DNA from: Annona cherimola
Taxonomy: Eukaryota; Streptophyta; Magnoliopsida; Magnoliales; Annonaceae
Assembly: GCA_030490835.1 (NCBI GenBank)
Contig: CM059977.1
Coordinates: 11,374,765 to 11,438,764 of the forward strand
Length of the DNA stretch: 64,000 nucleotides
Direction: 5' to 3'
Shown: positions 24,961 to 36,813 of the stretch, in pieces
Layout: every line of letters starts with the position of its first letter
How positions within the stretch are numbered: the stretch's first letter is position 1
Notes under the pieces: model-generated
What the model was told of the DNA's origin: nothing
Seen by the model: the letters and a program-made list of their open reading frames with translations, nothing else
The model's database searches: none
Position numbers and translations under genes: made by a program

Positions 24961-25327
24961 TTGAAAAAAGGATAGTTGGCTGCGATATGTACAGGTTTCC
25001 ATCCATGTCTGCATTTTCGGTTGAGGTTTTCCCGTGGAAGATGACATGGGTTGACCTGTTGTTGTGATTTCTGTTATCCGCCAGCACTAGATTGCAAATT
25101 TGCAATGGGTTAGATCTATACTCTCATCTATCGTTACGAAGGAACGGTATGATCAGCAGTGTATATGTAGTGCAATGGACTGTGATTTTAAGGTGTGATG
25201 CGAGGTTAAAGAAGTCATCGCCGGTGGGCTTGCCATCAGTCTGATTGAAGCAGTCCTTCAGGCGGAAGATCTCCCATCAGCATGGGTGTTTAGGGACTTA
25301 ACAAATGCTTTTGGGCGTGCAACCAAC

Positions 25328-25654
25328 GGACTCTGATTGTATGCTACCGGGCGCACACACCTAATTTTTTATTTTTTTTTGAAATTTTTTTTACAATATT
25401 ATTAATCTATGTGTATTTAAGATGTGTATAAATTTTTACCATTTTTGGAGTATTTTAGATATTTATTTTTTCTTTTTGAAAATCAGTGGCATTTTAGGTA
25501 ATACTGATTTTCAAAAATAAAAAATAAATATCTAAAATACTCCAAAAATGGTAAAAATTAATACATAGGTTAAATACACCTAGATTAACAATCTTATGAA
25601 AAAAATTGAAAAAAAAAATAGGTATATGCACCCGGGAGCATAGGATCAAGCTCC
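25328..25654. mobile_element. Foldback MITE, same family, 327 bp
   Basis: Flanked by a perfect 9-bp duplication GCAACCAAC (25319-25327 and 25655-25663). Ends are ggactctgattgtatgctac and, on the other strand, ggagcttgatcctatgctcc. The interior is an almost perfect long palindrome centred near 25500 (tccaaaaatggtaaaaatt against aatttttaccatttttgga), so single-stranded DNA or RNA would fold into one long hairpin. Confidence 0.85.
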
Positions 25655-25664
25655 GCAACCAACA

Positions 25665-26130
25665 TCAAATTATGTGATGTAATTCGAATACTAAAAATTT
25701 CTATAAATCTCAATGTTAGGGTTTTCTTGTATTTTGTGTTAGGTTTTGCATAAATACCTTTGTAAGTTCTATTCAGAGGTATATTAATTAAGGATTCAGT
25801 ACATCCTTGAAAGATATCCTGTTAAGATGTGAGAAAGGGATTATTAGAGTGCTTTAGTTTGAAAATGTGTGTAAGGTATTCAAAAAATGCACATGAGATA
25901 GATATATATATAGAGATAGATATATATATATATATATAACTTGTTTATTATAGGAGATTGTCATTTCTATTGGTATTTTTTTCTACGCTGAAAGGTTTTG
26001 TACATAAATTTTAGTATTCGTGTATTTGGTTTTTGGTTGTTTATAGTTGATCCTATTTTATCGTGTGTACTTTCGCTAAAATTCACATAAATCCAAATCA
26101 TGTTTCATAACAATTGGTATCAAAGTTTTA
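25665..26130 (+). mobile_element. Degenerate Copia-like LTR fragment with PBS
   Basis: TGGTATCAAAG at 26115-26125 is a near match to the initiator-Met tRNA primer-binding site (TGGTATCAGAGC) and sits just after a stretch with LTR-like content. ATGAGTAAATCAC follows shortly after, as a gag start would. The internal region is lost: a foldback element begins at about 26222. Confidence 0.4.
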
Positions 26131-26221
26131 TTATAACTACTCCACCAAAGAAATGAGTAAATCACTGATCACAAACAATTGCAACTTCTATCTGGGGCAA
26201 CAGGTTATAATGTTATATATA

Positions 26222-27053
26222 TTATAAAGGATTTTTCCCAAATATACCCACTATGTTTAACTTTAATCCCAAATATACCCACTATGTTTAACTTTAATCC
26301 CAAATATACCCACTATGTTTCAAAAATTCCAGACATACACACTACGTTTGCATATATTCTCAAAAATACACACTTCATTAAAGGTCGTTAAGTAAATTAA
26401 TGGTCATCTGATTAAATATTAGTTATAATTTCCTAAATGTCAAAAATACCCCTGATATAAAATAATAAAAGATGAAATAAAATGAAATGAGAATAAAATT
26501 AGAGTTCTCCATATTTAAAACTCTTGCACAATTAGGGTAGCGATGAGTTATGATATTCAAAAATTTGAATCTAATCTTAAATTTGACGGGCATATTAGTA
26601 ATTTCACAAATGAATTAACGGCATTTATTGACGTCTGTAACGGAGTGAGCATCTTTTGGATTATATGCAAACATAGGGTGTGTTTGGGAATAAATAAAAC
26701 TTTTGATAAAAAGTTTTAGAGAGTAGAAGTTGTCAAATGATGTAATATGATAGGGGTAATGATGAGAAGTAAATATGATAAAGTTGAAATAGATAGATTA
26801 GTTGTGTTGGTAGTTGTGTAGAAATGATTGAAAAGTAAGGTAGTTATATAGAAAATGGTAAAGAAATAATTAAAAAATAGGATAGTTGTGGAAAGTGAAA
26901 AGTTTTAGATTGAAAAATTTTAACATGACATTTTTTACTCATTACCAAACATAACCATAGTGTATATATTTGGGATTTTTAAAACATAATGAGTATATTT
27001 GGAATTAAGGTTAAACGTAGAGGATATGTTTGAGAAAAACCTATATCCTTGTT
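26222..27053. mobile_element. Foldback element with nested MITE
   Basis: Left end tataaaggatttttcccaaa and right end (gtttgagaaaaacctatatcc, on the other strand ggatataggtttttctcaaa) are inverted repeats over about 90 bp built on caaatatacccactatgttt units. Inside are three direct 31-bp copies at 26237, 26268 and 26299. A copy of the 280-bp MITE (26678-26957) interrupts the right half. Related arrangements occur at 42556-43020 and 49880-50300. Confidence 0.6.
26678..26957. mobile_element. 280-bp MITE family copy, nested
   Basis: Begins ggtgtgtttgggaataaata and ends ttaccaaacataacc, with CATAG at both edges. Contains gtcaaatgatgtaatatgat, gttgaaatagatagattagt and gaaatgattgaaaagtaagg, nearly identical to the copy at 58759. 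TGTTTGG termini suggest hAT or PIF origin; superfamily not settled. Confidence 0.65.
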
Positions 27054-27200
27054 ATCGTCATCATCATATTATGCCCAGGATCAAGATGCGAGTGCATTGA
27101 TCATTGAATTATGTGGTCGCAATGAAATAGCTGAAAGAAGAATCAAAGATTCATTCATGCAATGCAATTAGTGTATGCGACTATAGGCTGCCTTGTGCCT

Positions 27201-27803
27201 GCTGCAATTTGGGCGCCGAGCTCGATTTTAAATGGTATTGAAACTTATTTTTTCGTAACTGGAACCCAATTTGTAAATATGATAAGATTATGGTGAATCC
27301 GAGCCCAATTTTCCATTTTATATTTTTTATAAAATATATTATATAATACTATTTAAATAATATTTCTTTATATTCTTCACATTTTATATTATTATATCTA
27401 AATTTGAATACATATTTGGCATATTGTAATTTTATTATAAATAAAGTATATTATTTTCATTTATATTTATCTTTTATTTCTATCATTTACTTTACTCTCA
27501 TTAATTTTCTTCATTTATCTTATTTTTTATGCTAACTTTTTTCTAGAAACATTCTTTATATTACTATTTTTTTAAAAATATGTAGTTCGATTATATATTA
27601 TTATGTTTACTTACATGATTTGTTATTATTATTATTCATATGAAATTCTAAACCTATCACTTTTAAATAAAATGTAAATTCATCAACATAAAGTTCAACT
27701 CGAAACTTAACCCAAACCCGATTTTCAAAAATAGGGTTAGGATTTAGGTTTTACAAATAAGGTTAGGGTCAGGGTCAAGATGAACCCGAGTTGCACCTCT
27801 ACC
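27201..27803. mobile_element. AT-rich TIR element, same termini type as 7261
   Basis: The left end gctgcaatttgggcgccgag and the right end (aacccgagttgcacctctacc) are inverted. The interior (cccaatttgtaaatatgat, attttccattttatatttt, atatttggcatattgtaatt) matches the interior of the element at 56.4-58.0 kb, which shows the two are one family. Confidence 0.5.
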
Positions 27804-27989
27804 TTTTTCCTTACATTAACTATATATAATCTGCATAAAGATTGTTATTTTAATAATAAAATTAGGTCAATAACTCAGGATCGAGTTGACCAACCCCACA
27901 TAATCTAGTCTCCCAAATAAAGTTGGTTTCAACTCGATCACTGAATATCTTTTCTAAAATTTATAGCTATTTTAAATAGGGTGGGGTAC

Positions 27990-28709
27990 ATGGGTTTCGG
28001 TTGAACGGACCCGACGCCATTTATAGCTTATGCTCGTAACCATTGGTTTAAGAACCGAATCAGACCATGAACTAATCATGTCTCGGTTCACTGGTTTTTC
28101 TGATTCGATTACCAGTTTACACCGGTTGAACCAAAAAAATTGCAAACTAGTCATAAAATCAGTTCCTAGCCAAGTTCAATTTTCAAAACATTGGCATTAA
28201 CCTATATAGATGAATTGTTTTCCTTTTTGTGTTTGGTTTTGAAGAAGTTCACAATAAAAAAACTTTTCAAAATACAATTTTTTATTCTCTATAACTATTT
28301 TATTTTTTAATTATTACTTCACTTTCTTCAGTACAACTATTCTACTTTCTGATCATTTCTACATAACTACTCATATATTTAACCTATCTATTTTAACTTT
28401 ATTCTATTTACTCATTATTATTATGCTTATAATATCATATCATTTTCTCCTATTTTAAAAACTTTTATATAAAAAAAAATTATCGATTTATCACTTTCGA
28501 AGCACACCCTCCTACTTGGCCAAAGAAATTACGTGCAATGTTTTGAAAATTGAATCGAACCATAAACCAGTTTCACGATCGATTCTCGATTATTCTGGTT
28601 TAATCAGTGAAAATCAATGGTTGAACCATAGTTAAACAAAAAACGAGTGAACCGTCACATGACCAATTCACAGTCCGATTGTCCGGTTTGGTCCTGTCTT
28701 AAAACAGTG
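27990..28709. mobile_element. hAT-type MITE pair around a 280-bp MITE
   Basis: Three pieces: an older hAT-type fragment ending cattg at 28193, a 280-bp family MITE at 28227-28508 (T-rich orientation: tttctgatcatttctacata, attttaactttattctattt), and a 174-bp MITE at 28536-28709 starting caatgttttgaaaattgaat and ending ttaaaacagtg. The first and third share the CAATGTTTTGAAAATTGAA terminus in opposite orientation and are rich in aaccgg-type motifs, as in the 1.4-kb element at 8857. Confidence 0.5.
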
Positions 28710-29317
28710 ATCATGAGTGCAACTTTGGTTAATTCCTTGTAACACTTAAGATCGTGTTATATTTCTTTTTAAAATTGTAAGAATGTCTTGGAGCTTGATT
28801 ATAATATAAATTAAGGTATGATTTAAAAGTGGACCGATCAAAAAAATTAAGTTTGGTTACCATTTTTTTCGAAAAATTCAATCATCAGTCCACCTGGTGC
28901 TGTTCAAAATAAAGAAGGAAATTTTAAAACTTAACTTCAAATACTATTTTTCACAACAACTAATACTAATATATTTCTTCGTAACATTAATATATTAAAA
29001 ATTAATTTTTATAAATATATTTATTTTGCAACTAATCGATATATGCATTAACAGGTGAAAATATGTAAATATGAGCGCTCTTAATCTGAATCATTAATTT
29101 AAACTTAATCTGATTTCAACTCTGAATTTAGAAGTTTGGGTCGCTAGATTAGATAATTCAACCTAGCCCAGTTTACCAATAAGGGTTTATAGATCAATGA
29201 TCCGTATAATTCAAAAGGCAATTGATGTAATCTCCCAGGTGTTTCATGTGATAGTTGCTATGGAAGCGTGATACAATCCCCGTTTCTTTCCTTTTTTTTT
29301 TTTTTCCTTTTCCTTTT

Positions 29318-29963
29318 CGTACTTGGGTGCACTTAACCCCTTTTATTCTTTTAATATTTTTTGGAATTCAACTATAAGCTGAAGCACGAAATTTATATAT
29401 ATGGGAGTTGTTCCTCTATTTGATCAAAAGTAGGCCCCATATATTAGAATGCAATGAAACTTTATACAATCATTTATTCATATATAAATTTTATAGTAAA
29501 TGGTTTATATGTTGAAAAAACCACTTTAAAATTGTTATTTATATCAAACTATTTTTTAAAATTGTTATTTATATCAAACTATTTTATTATGTTGAATTTG
29601 TACCATTTTCAGATGGGGCCCATATGCATATTTGATTGGGATGAAAATTGGTATGGTATTAGAATAGATTATACTAAATACAATGAATGGAGTAGATTAT
29701 GATTGAATGATCATGTGGGGCTTATTTCAGCGATGCTGCACCTGAATATTTCTGTATATATAATTTTTATATTTTATTTATTTTAATATTTTCTAATTTT
29801 TGAAATTTTAAATTGTAGAAAATTAAAACAAATGAAAAGAATGTAAAAACCACATATGTGTGAACTTCATGCTTGACTTATGTATAAATTCCAAAAAAAT
29901 TTAAAAGGGGGTAATGCATGTGCATTGAAACTAAGTGCACCCAAGAGCACTAAATCAGATTCC
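29318..29963. mobile_element. Diverged foldback MITE copy
   Basis: The right end on the other strand reads ggaatctgatttagtgctct followed by tgggtgcacttag, agreeing with the foldback family termini (ggactctgatt, gggtgca). The left end retains acttgggtgcacttaac at 29321. The interior is expanded or replaced and includes a 32-bp direct duplication at 29525-29586. Confidence 0.45.
29525..29586. repeat. 32-bp direct duplication
   Basis: The block ttaaaattgttatttatatc plus aaactatttt occurs twice head-to-tail without a change. Confidence 0.85.
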
Positions 29964-31817
29964 ATAAATATATACATATATATTGATGGTACAAACCCCA
30001 AATAGTCAATTAAATTCCTATGCTTTTAAAAAACCAACTGTATTGCTAAAAATTTCATTACCTACAAGACCGTATGACATAAGTTTCTGATTGTGAAGTC
30101 ACTGCCAAATTAATTAAGACATGGCAAATGCTCACATCGTCATCATCATGTGGCCCATCTAAATGCTCTGGAACACTAGGACAAACTGTTCAAGCTAGGG
30201 AGTAGGGACGGATAAGTACAGACTGATGTGTTGAAAGTCATTGGTTTGGTGGATGGTAACTTAGCTGTCCAAGTGGTTGGATACTTGGATTTGATCTTCG
30301 TCGACTACTTGTGGTTTCATTCAATTGGTGGAGAGAGATATATGTTTAGTTAGATTTGTTAATGAGAAAGGGAGGTAGAGTGATGTTTGGTTAGGGTTGT
30401 TAATAGAAAATTGGGATTTGGGAGTGGGGTTTTTTTTTTTTTCGTTTCAAACATACTGACTTTTTCGCACTGCCGGGATTTGCAAGAAAGATGCTTCATT
30501 TTCTACTGCTGACTTGAATTGGTTTCTTTTACTCCCTCCGGAATCGTTTTAGTTAGGATCTTATGCTTTTGGTTGAGATAGGACTTTAAAAAAATAGAAA
30601 AATGTAACTTCCTAACAGGAAGATCCATCTGTAATTGAACCTTAACACCTGTAAGGGACCAATGCCACAGATCCAATCAGCAAGCCAGATGATCAGGAGG
30701 GAGCTTCCAGAACTCGTATGATTTCATACCCAGATCATTATTTTTGGGTGGCTTTTGACTGAGAAAATGGATATAAACATTGCATACTTGTCGTGTTATA
30801 AACTAGCTCAAAATAAAGTATTTTCTGCATTCAACTTATTACGAATTATTATCTATTTCGGACTTGATCAGATTCTAACAATGGAGAGTTCGCATGATTT
30901 TATCTCTTTAAACGAGTTCTTGATCAAGTTGAACTGAGAAGGCACCTTATCTGGTGCAGGGAAAGGGATTGGCAAGCGCATGCTCTCCTCTGCTACATTT
31001 CTGATGTTGTGTTCCTGGGAGTCACAACTCTAGTAAAGAATTTGGCAACCTCCTGATCAGTTAAATCATCTTGGACTATTATTGATCAAAATGGCTAGTG
31101 GGACTTAATTTTAATGACAACATTCATAAAGGAACCATATATTAATAATTTATTTTCGGGGCCTTAATTAAATTCGTTAGATCCAACCCCTCCTTCATAA
31201 GATTATTCATCAATCTAAGGTTGCCACACAACAAGCCACTTTTAATCTTCTGCTGAAAATGGGAGAGGGTTGTGACTTGTGAGTATTCTAGAAAACAGAT
31301 TGGTTGCGTGCATGGCCATCTCCTACAAATATAATGCCCAGGATCACATGTTTCTGGGCAGCAATTTGAATCGATCGACTTTGACTTGCAACTTTTCTCA
31401 TTGGGGAGACCATGCACTGGACAGGCAAACAGATTGGCGACAACCATGTAACTTTCAGATGTTGAAAGGAAAAAAAAAAAAAAAACCAAGAAGATCCACC
31501 AGAGGTGGCACTTGTTCCACTATTATTAATATTGTAATTGTCTGACATGAGATGGAAGATCAACTGAATAAAACATCTTTGACTTGCTACACTAAGCAGA
31601 CTAATCAAACAGGATTAGGTAGCCTATATTTCAAAACACATGGAAGGTTATATGCAACCTACCTATGTTGTCTACTTGGTTGTGTTAAAGATATGATAAT
31701 GTGCATGAAGATATTTGGTGGAAAATTCCAATCTATAGAAAAATATTAATTAACATAAATTTTGTGATTCCTTAGAATCCAATGTTTTTTCTAAAAAACT
31801 TTCTTTGTGTTATAAAT
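29964..31817. other. Intergenic, no gene recognised
   Basis: Contains a possible Stowaway MITE (30532-30703) and the overlapping ORFs around 31140-31610, which are Cys-rich on the minus strand but broken by a poly-A tract and resemble no family I know. Otherwise featureless. Confidence 0.45.
30532..30703. mobile_element. Possible Stowaway MITE, 172 bp
   Basis: CTCCCTCC at 30532 preceded by TA, and GGAGGGAG ending at 30703, are the classic Stowaway (Tc1/mariner) terminal motif. The inverted match is short and the right TA is missing. Confidence 0.3.
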
Positions 31818-32546
31818 GGTTTTTGATTCAGCGCACCTGAGTGCACTAAGCTTCGTGCATCTGTTGCACTCCGGCGCAAAAATTCATTTTTTAATTTTTT
31901 TAAATTTTTTTATAAAACTGTTAGGGTTGTTTGGTATTACTGAAAACTCGTATAAACTGCAAAAACTTTTCAAAGTGGAAGTGCGTGCAAAAAAACTTAT
32001 CTTTTCAGCATTGCCATGTCATTCATGGAACGCCTGTGTCTGCAACTAGTACAAGCTGCCATCGAAAATTTTCCATTGTGCGAACAAAACGAGCTGACAA
32101 AAGTACATTTGAAATTTTCCACTTATTAATGACCATTTTCAGCCCATGTTGACTAGGCCGCATTAATGTGGAGATTCATTAATGCATACACAAGCAACTG
32201 TCCAAACAGCACTGAAAATACAGGCATGGATGACATTTTTTCAACTAAAAAATATATCAAAAAGTTTTTAACGACGCCAAACAGACCCTTAATCTAAATG
32301 TATCTAACATATAAATTAATCCATTTTTGAAAATTCGTATATATATATTTTTATTTTTTTTAAATGAGGATATTTTAATCATTTAAAATGTCTGAGATAC
32401 CCCTATTTTTAAAAATCAAAAAATATATACGAATCTCCAAAAAAGTAAAATTTAATACCGATGTTAAATACATTTAGATTAACAATTATATAAAAAAAAA
32501 ATTTAAAAATGAATTTTTGAACCTGGATGCACTAGATAACAGCTTA
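31818..32546. mobile_element. Foldback MITE split by a Harbinger-type MITE
   Basis: An 8-bp duplication TTATAAAT (31810-31817 and 32547-32554) bounds the outer element. Its left end ggtttttgattcagcgcacc and gagtgcacta follow the family pattern, and its core (taaatgtatctaacatata, aatacatttagattaacaat) is that of the 24.6-kb and 25.3-kb copies. The core is interrupted exactly at tgtTA/atctaaatg by the 365-bp insertion at 31924. Without the insertion the element is 361 bp. Confidence 0.75.
31924..32288. mobile_element. PIF/Harbinger (Tourist) MITE, 365 bp, nested
   Basis: Starts GGGTTGTTTGG and ends CCAAACAGACCC, flanked by TTA on both sides (31921-31923 and 32289-32291), the diagnostic three-base duplication of PIF/Harbinger. 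Its core is less AT-rich than its host element. A start with the same GGGTCTGTTTGGC terminus occurs at 63810. No transposase. Confidence 0.8.
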
Positions 32547-32565
32547 TTATAAATATATAAAGTAT

Positions 32566-32850
32566 GTTTGAGAAATGATAAAATTTTGGATGAAATTTTT
32601 TTTGTATAAAAGTTATTAAAATAGGAGAAAATGATATGATATGATATGAGTAATTATGATGAGTAAAAAGAATAAATTTAAAATAGATAGATTAATTATA
32701 TGGATAGTTGTATAAAAATTGATTGAAAAGTAAAATAATTATACAATAAGATGTGAAAAATATTTAAAAATAAGATAATTATAGAAAGTGAACGGTTTTA
32801 TATTAAAAAGTTTTAGTTTAAAAATTTTTATTTATAAACGAACTTACCCA
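32566..32850. mobile_element. 280-bp MITE family copy
   Basis: Carries agtatgtttgagaaatgata at the left, then gaaaatgatatgatatgata, aatagatagattaattatat, gattgaaaagtaaaataatt and aaagtgaacggttttatatt. Lies 20 bp from the split foldback element. Confidence 0.55.
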
Positions 32851-33951
32851 TAGAATATTAAAGACTAACTCACTATAATAAATAATATGAAGAGTATAGA
32901 TAGAAAATTATTTTTTCTTTATTTCTTTCCTTGTATCAAGGCGGAAGTATTGAGTAAGAAGTTGAAGAAAGAGCCACCCTTTCTAACAAAATTAAGAGAG
33001 CTTTTACCTAATTTAGCTACAAACACATAAATTTTCAATTGCTGTACCTCAGGCCTCATACCTCAAGGGTCTGTCTAGTCTTACACCCATGGAGAGCAGA
33101 AATAAAGCAGCTGCTTGTTTTCAATAAAATATTAATGGCTAAGAGTCCCAAAATGCATGCTACACCATGTAGAATATTTCGTATCAGAAGTCAGAAAACC
33201 TTAATCAAAGAAATCCCAGCTATCACATGCATAAAATAAAAGCAGTAGATTGATTAATTCAAACGTCTCTTCTAATTACGGTCATAGGACTCATAACCAA
33301 CAACATTCTTTGAGTCTGAAACGGGACATGCATGCAGCAATTTCGTCGCCAAATCAGTATATCACCCCCCAAAATATCATCAAATGGAGAGCAGTTATTA
33401 CATCTCATTCGATAAGATTTGACTTTGTGTGAAAATGAAAAAATATATTGGAAATGAAAATATTTAAATATTTAGAATAGAAAAGTAAGTTTTCTGTATC
33501 TTCGAAAATGAGAACTTATATTAAAATTCGAAAAGTTTAGTTAATCTCATTCTCGTCGCCAAAAATGACGCAAGCCAAGTCAACAACTGTGCCTGTATTG
33601 CTGGACTAATAAAATTAGGAAAAGACTAACTAATTAACGCTGCCTGCGTCAACCCAATCAATAGATTACATTAGTCAAATCAATATCATTCCACAATGCT
33701 TCGATTCATTGATTTTGAAATATATGTATCGCATGTTACGACGACGTGCTTGGGGAGGCGTTGCACCAACTTTCCACTTTCCATGGAAAAAACGAAAGTG
33801 GTAAGTGGATTTTTTAAGCCATTGATTAAGATGGCTGGATTCCCAGCACAGCACCTGGCCTTATGTGCCTCATTCATCATTCAATGTTTTATGTATTTAT
33901 TTATTTATTTATCTTTCAGTTATCGGCATCGAAGGAAGACCTAATTCAGCT
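32851..33951. other. Intergenic, no gene recognised
   Basis: AT-rich with no ORF above 82 codons and no family resemblance. No clear repeat seen. Confidence 0.5.
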
Positions 33952-34305
33952 GGACGCTGGTCGTATGCTCTCGGTAACATACAGCGTTCGATGCTCCTAG
34001 GTGCATATATCTATTTTTTTTTATTTTTTTGAAAAGTTTTTTACAAGATTGTTAATTTATGTGTATTTACTACGTGTATAAATTTTTACCATTTTTGAAG
34101 TATTTTAGATATTTATTTTTTATTTTTGAAAATTAGTGGCATGTTAGATCATTTAACTAATTTTCAAAAATCAAAAATAAATATCCAAAATACTCCAAAA
34201 ATGGTACAAATTAATATAGATGTTAAATATACTTAGATTAACAGTTTTATAAAAAAAAAATTCAAAATAATGAAAAAAATAAGTGTATGCATACGACCAG
34301 AACCC
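33952..34305. mobile_element. Foldback MITE, same family, 354 bp
   Basis: A 9-bp duplication AATTCAGCT (33943-33951 and 34306-34314) flanks ends ggacgctggtcgtatgc and, on the other strand, gggttctggtcgtatgc. The interior palindromic core (ataaatttttaccatttttg, aatactccaaaaatggtaca) matches the copies at 24.6 and 25.3 kb. Confidence 0.8.
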
Positions 34306-34314
34306 AATTCAGCT

Positions 34315-35089
34315 GAAGGGAACCCGTTCCAAATTCAACCCGACCTGAACTGAGCACCGCCCAAACCAAACCCAACCGAGCTTGAACTGAATTGAAATGC
34401 AGTTTCAGAACTTTATACAAATCAATTTCAAGAGTTCAACCTCGCCTATTTGTCTGGTTTAACTGACCCCCCAAAAATTGCCCTGGCTCATCCACCCTCC
34501 ATTTTCAAAACTGGATGATTTAACTATCTTAGCAAATCTTTATATATATATATATATATCTCTTAGCAAATCATATAAAGATGACAATCTCTGACATTAC
34601 ACATTTTGGCTCTCTTTACTTGGTCCTACTTTTCCTTCTCCTTTTAGAAGTTTGTCCTTGCCCTTCTGTAAATCATTAGAATCATAGAATTAAATATTGG
34701 ATTGAGCACATCAAAATCACTCTTCTATCACGCAATTTTGTTGTAGCTTCCAACAAGCCACCAGGCAATCAGGACCTGGGTCATGTTGGGCTAATCATAC
34801 ATTTTCATCTACTGTCGACCTCAACCAGACTTTCAATAGCCCATTAGGAATTTTGGATTTAGGCAGAAGACATCCGAGCAAAACGTCTCACACAAACCAG
34901 CCCAAACATACCGCACAATAGACTCCAGTGATTAAATTCTAAACTGTGGTGCCTAGAAATTCAAAAGGAACACATGCTCAAGCCATACCTTTTCTGGATT
35001 CCAAAAAAAACTCTATTCTACGATTTGCTCCAGAAGCTCACCTTATGTCCTTGTATTTTTCTTTTTCCACCGCAATACCGCCAGTATAG
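34315..35089. other. Intergenic, no gene recognised
   Basis: Moderately AT-rich, with a TA microsatellite at about 34544-34559. Leads directly to the target site of the LTR retrotransposon. Confidence 0.5.
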
Positions 35090-35094
35090 CATAG

Positions 35095-36284
35095 TGTAGC
35101 ACCCGCCGTGAGCACTACGGTGGGCTCGGAATGGTTTCCCGGGCCTTGAAAATGTGGATCGTGTTGAAAAGCAACGCGGGCTTAGATTTCCTGCATTCAC
35201 ATGGGGTAAAACGCATTAGGCTTCATATCTTTTAGGAAAGTTGGCGTGTGGGTATTTTCTCGTGATTTCGACAGCATAACGGCTAAGACGGGGCTTTCCG
35301 TACACGGGTCAAGTCATAAATCCGGCAGCATAACAGCAGCGTATTATGCTGGGATCCGTGGACCCGCGTGCACCCACCTTGCCGGGGCGTTAACTCAAAC
35401 ACGCACACACAAAAATAAAGAAAAACGGAGTCGCCACTGATCTTTAAAGGGAGATCAGACCCTGTTTAAAGAAATAAGGCACTAATAATACAGAGATCGG
35501 GTTCCGGCCTACGGATTGAAGCAAATATGGAGAAATCTGCCAACCCGAGGCGGTTTACACGGCGTGAAAGGGGGTAAAATGAAAGATTTGAGAGAATGGG
35601 AGAGATGGAAAGGGGGCGTGGAGGAGGGAGCGTGGCTTGGAGAGCGTGAAAAGCCGGGACGCCGGGGTGTTGCTGCAGACTCCCGTCCTCCCCTTGGGAT
35701 GCCTCTCTTCAAGTCCTCTCAAATGAGAGGGGTGCCTCTCCTTTTATAGATGCAAGAGTGGGCTTTGGGCTCTCTTGAGTCATGGACTTGGTCCATGGGC
35801 TTGGACTTGTGTTGGGATCATGGGCTTTTGGGCCCTCTTGAGGTCATGGACTTGGTCCATGGGCTTGGGCTTCTTGAAGAGTTGGACTTTATCCACATTC
35901 TTGAGCTTGGGTTGAGGTTGTGGGCCTTGGCCCCTTTGAAGGCTTGGACTTGGTCCATATACTTGAGTTTGGTGGACTTGAGCTTGGCTTAAGCCCGTTT
36001 GCTTTGGATGGGCCGTTGTAGGGGCCCAGAATTGTAGGAAAGCCTGCTTCTGAGGCTTGGGCTGCATTGTGGAGCCAGTTGAGGTGGCCTGTAGGAGCTT
36101 CGCTCTTTTATGGGCCTGGTCTGGTTGTTGAAAAGCCTTCTTCGAGGCTCGGTGGAGTTTCGCTCCTGTGGGTTGAGTGCGGAATGGCCCGCTTAGCTGG
36201 CTTGAACTTCCTTTTGTGTCTTGAATTTGCTTGGACTTGTAATCCATTTTACCCATTTTTGGGCCCAAAGGTGGGGTGTCAACA
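35095..36284 (-). repeat. LTR (3' LTR in element orientation)
   Basis: 1190-bp direct repeat, identical to 40285-41474 except position 35613. Contains a minus-strand TATA motif (CTATAAAAGG) at about 35740-35750 and internal sub-repeats of the phrase catggacttggtccatgggc at about 35779 and 35844. Confidence 0.95.
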
Positions 36285-36288
36285 GTTG

Positions 36289-36297
36289 CCCCCCTTT
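36289..36297 (-). other. Polypurine tract of the retrotransposon
   Basis: On the minus strand AAAGGGGGG, followed by CAAC and then the TG of the 3' LTR. The position is that of the plus-strand primer for reverse transcription. Confidence 0.7.
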
Positions 36298-36813
36298 GCC
36301 AGAGGCGTCTTGACGGTGAATGACAAAGTACTTGACACCCCTTTTGGCATTGACCTGAACACTTTCTTTTCTCGCTCTTTTTCTTTCTCCCTTTTTCTTT
36401 CGTTCTTTCTCTCTCTTTCTCTTTTTTTTTTTTGTTTTTGTTTTGTTTTGTTTTTTTTTTTTTTGTCTTCTCTTTCTTTTCTTTTTTTTGTTTTTTTTTT
36501 TGTTTTTTGAGTCGCTTTGCAATTCCTACGAACTCAAGATGTTTCTTCCGGGAGAGTGGTCCTTTTTGAAATTTTGTGGACTTGCTGCTTGTTTTGCACT
36601 AGTCTTGAATCCGGATGATTTCGCAACTCCTGTAGATGGCGAGGAGCTTTCTGCAATTTTACCAAATTTTAGGGTCTCCGATAGGAGGTTTCCCTCTTTC
36701 GGTTGCTCTTTTCCTCTTTTCATCGCCGCTGCCGCCGCCGTTGCTTGATGTCGTCGTTCGGGGTTTGCTTGCTGTCGTGGTAGCCTTGCGAGCGGCGCTG
36801 TGGAACCATTTCC

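Noticed and set aside
31142..31608. Cys-rich minus-strand ORF, considered as a metallothionein-like or secreted peptide
   Set aside because: Cys spacing matches no family, the frame runs through a poly-A/poly-T tract, and the start used is arbitrary.
35246..36510. ORFs inside the LTRs, present in both copies
   Set aside because: Identical because the LTRs are identical; no domain or retroelement protein similarity, and both strands have comparable open frames.
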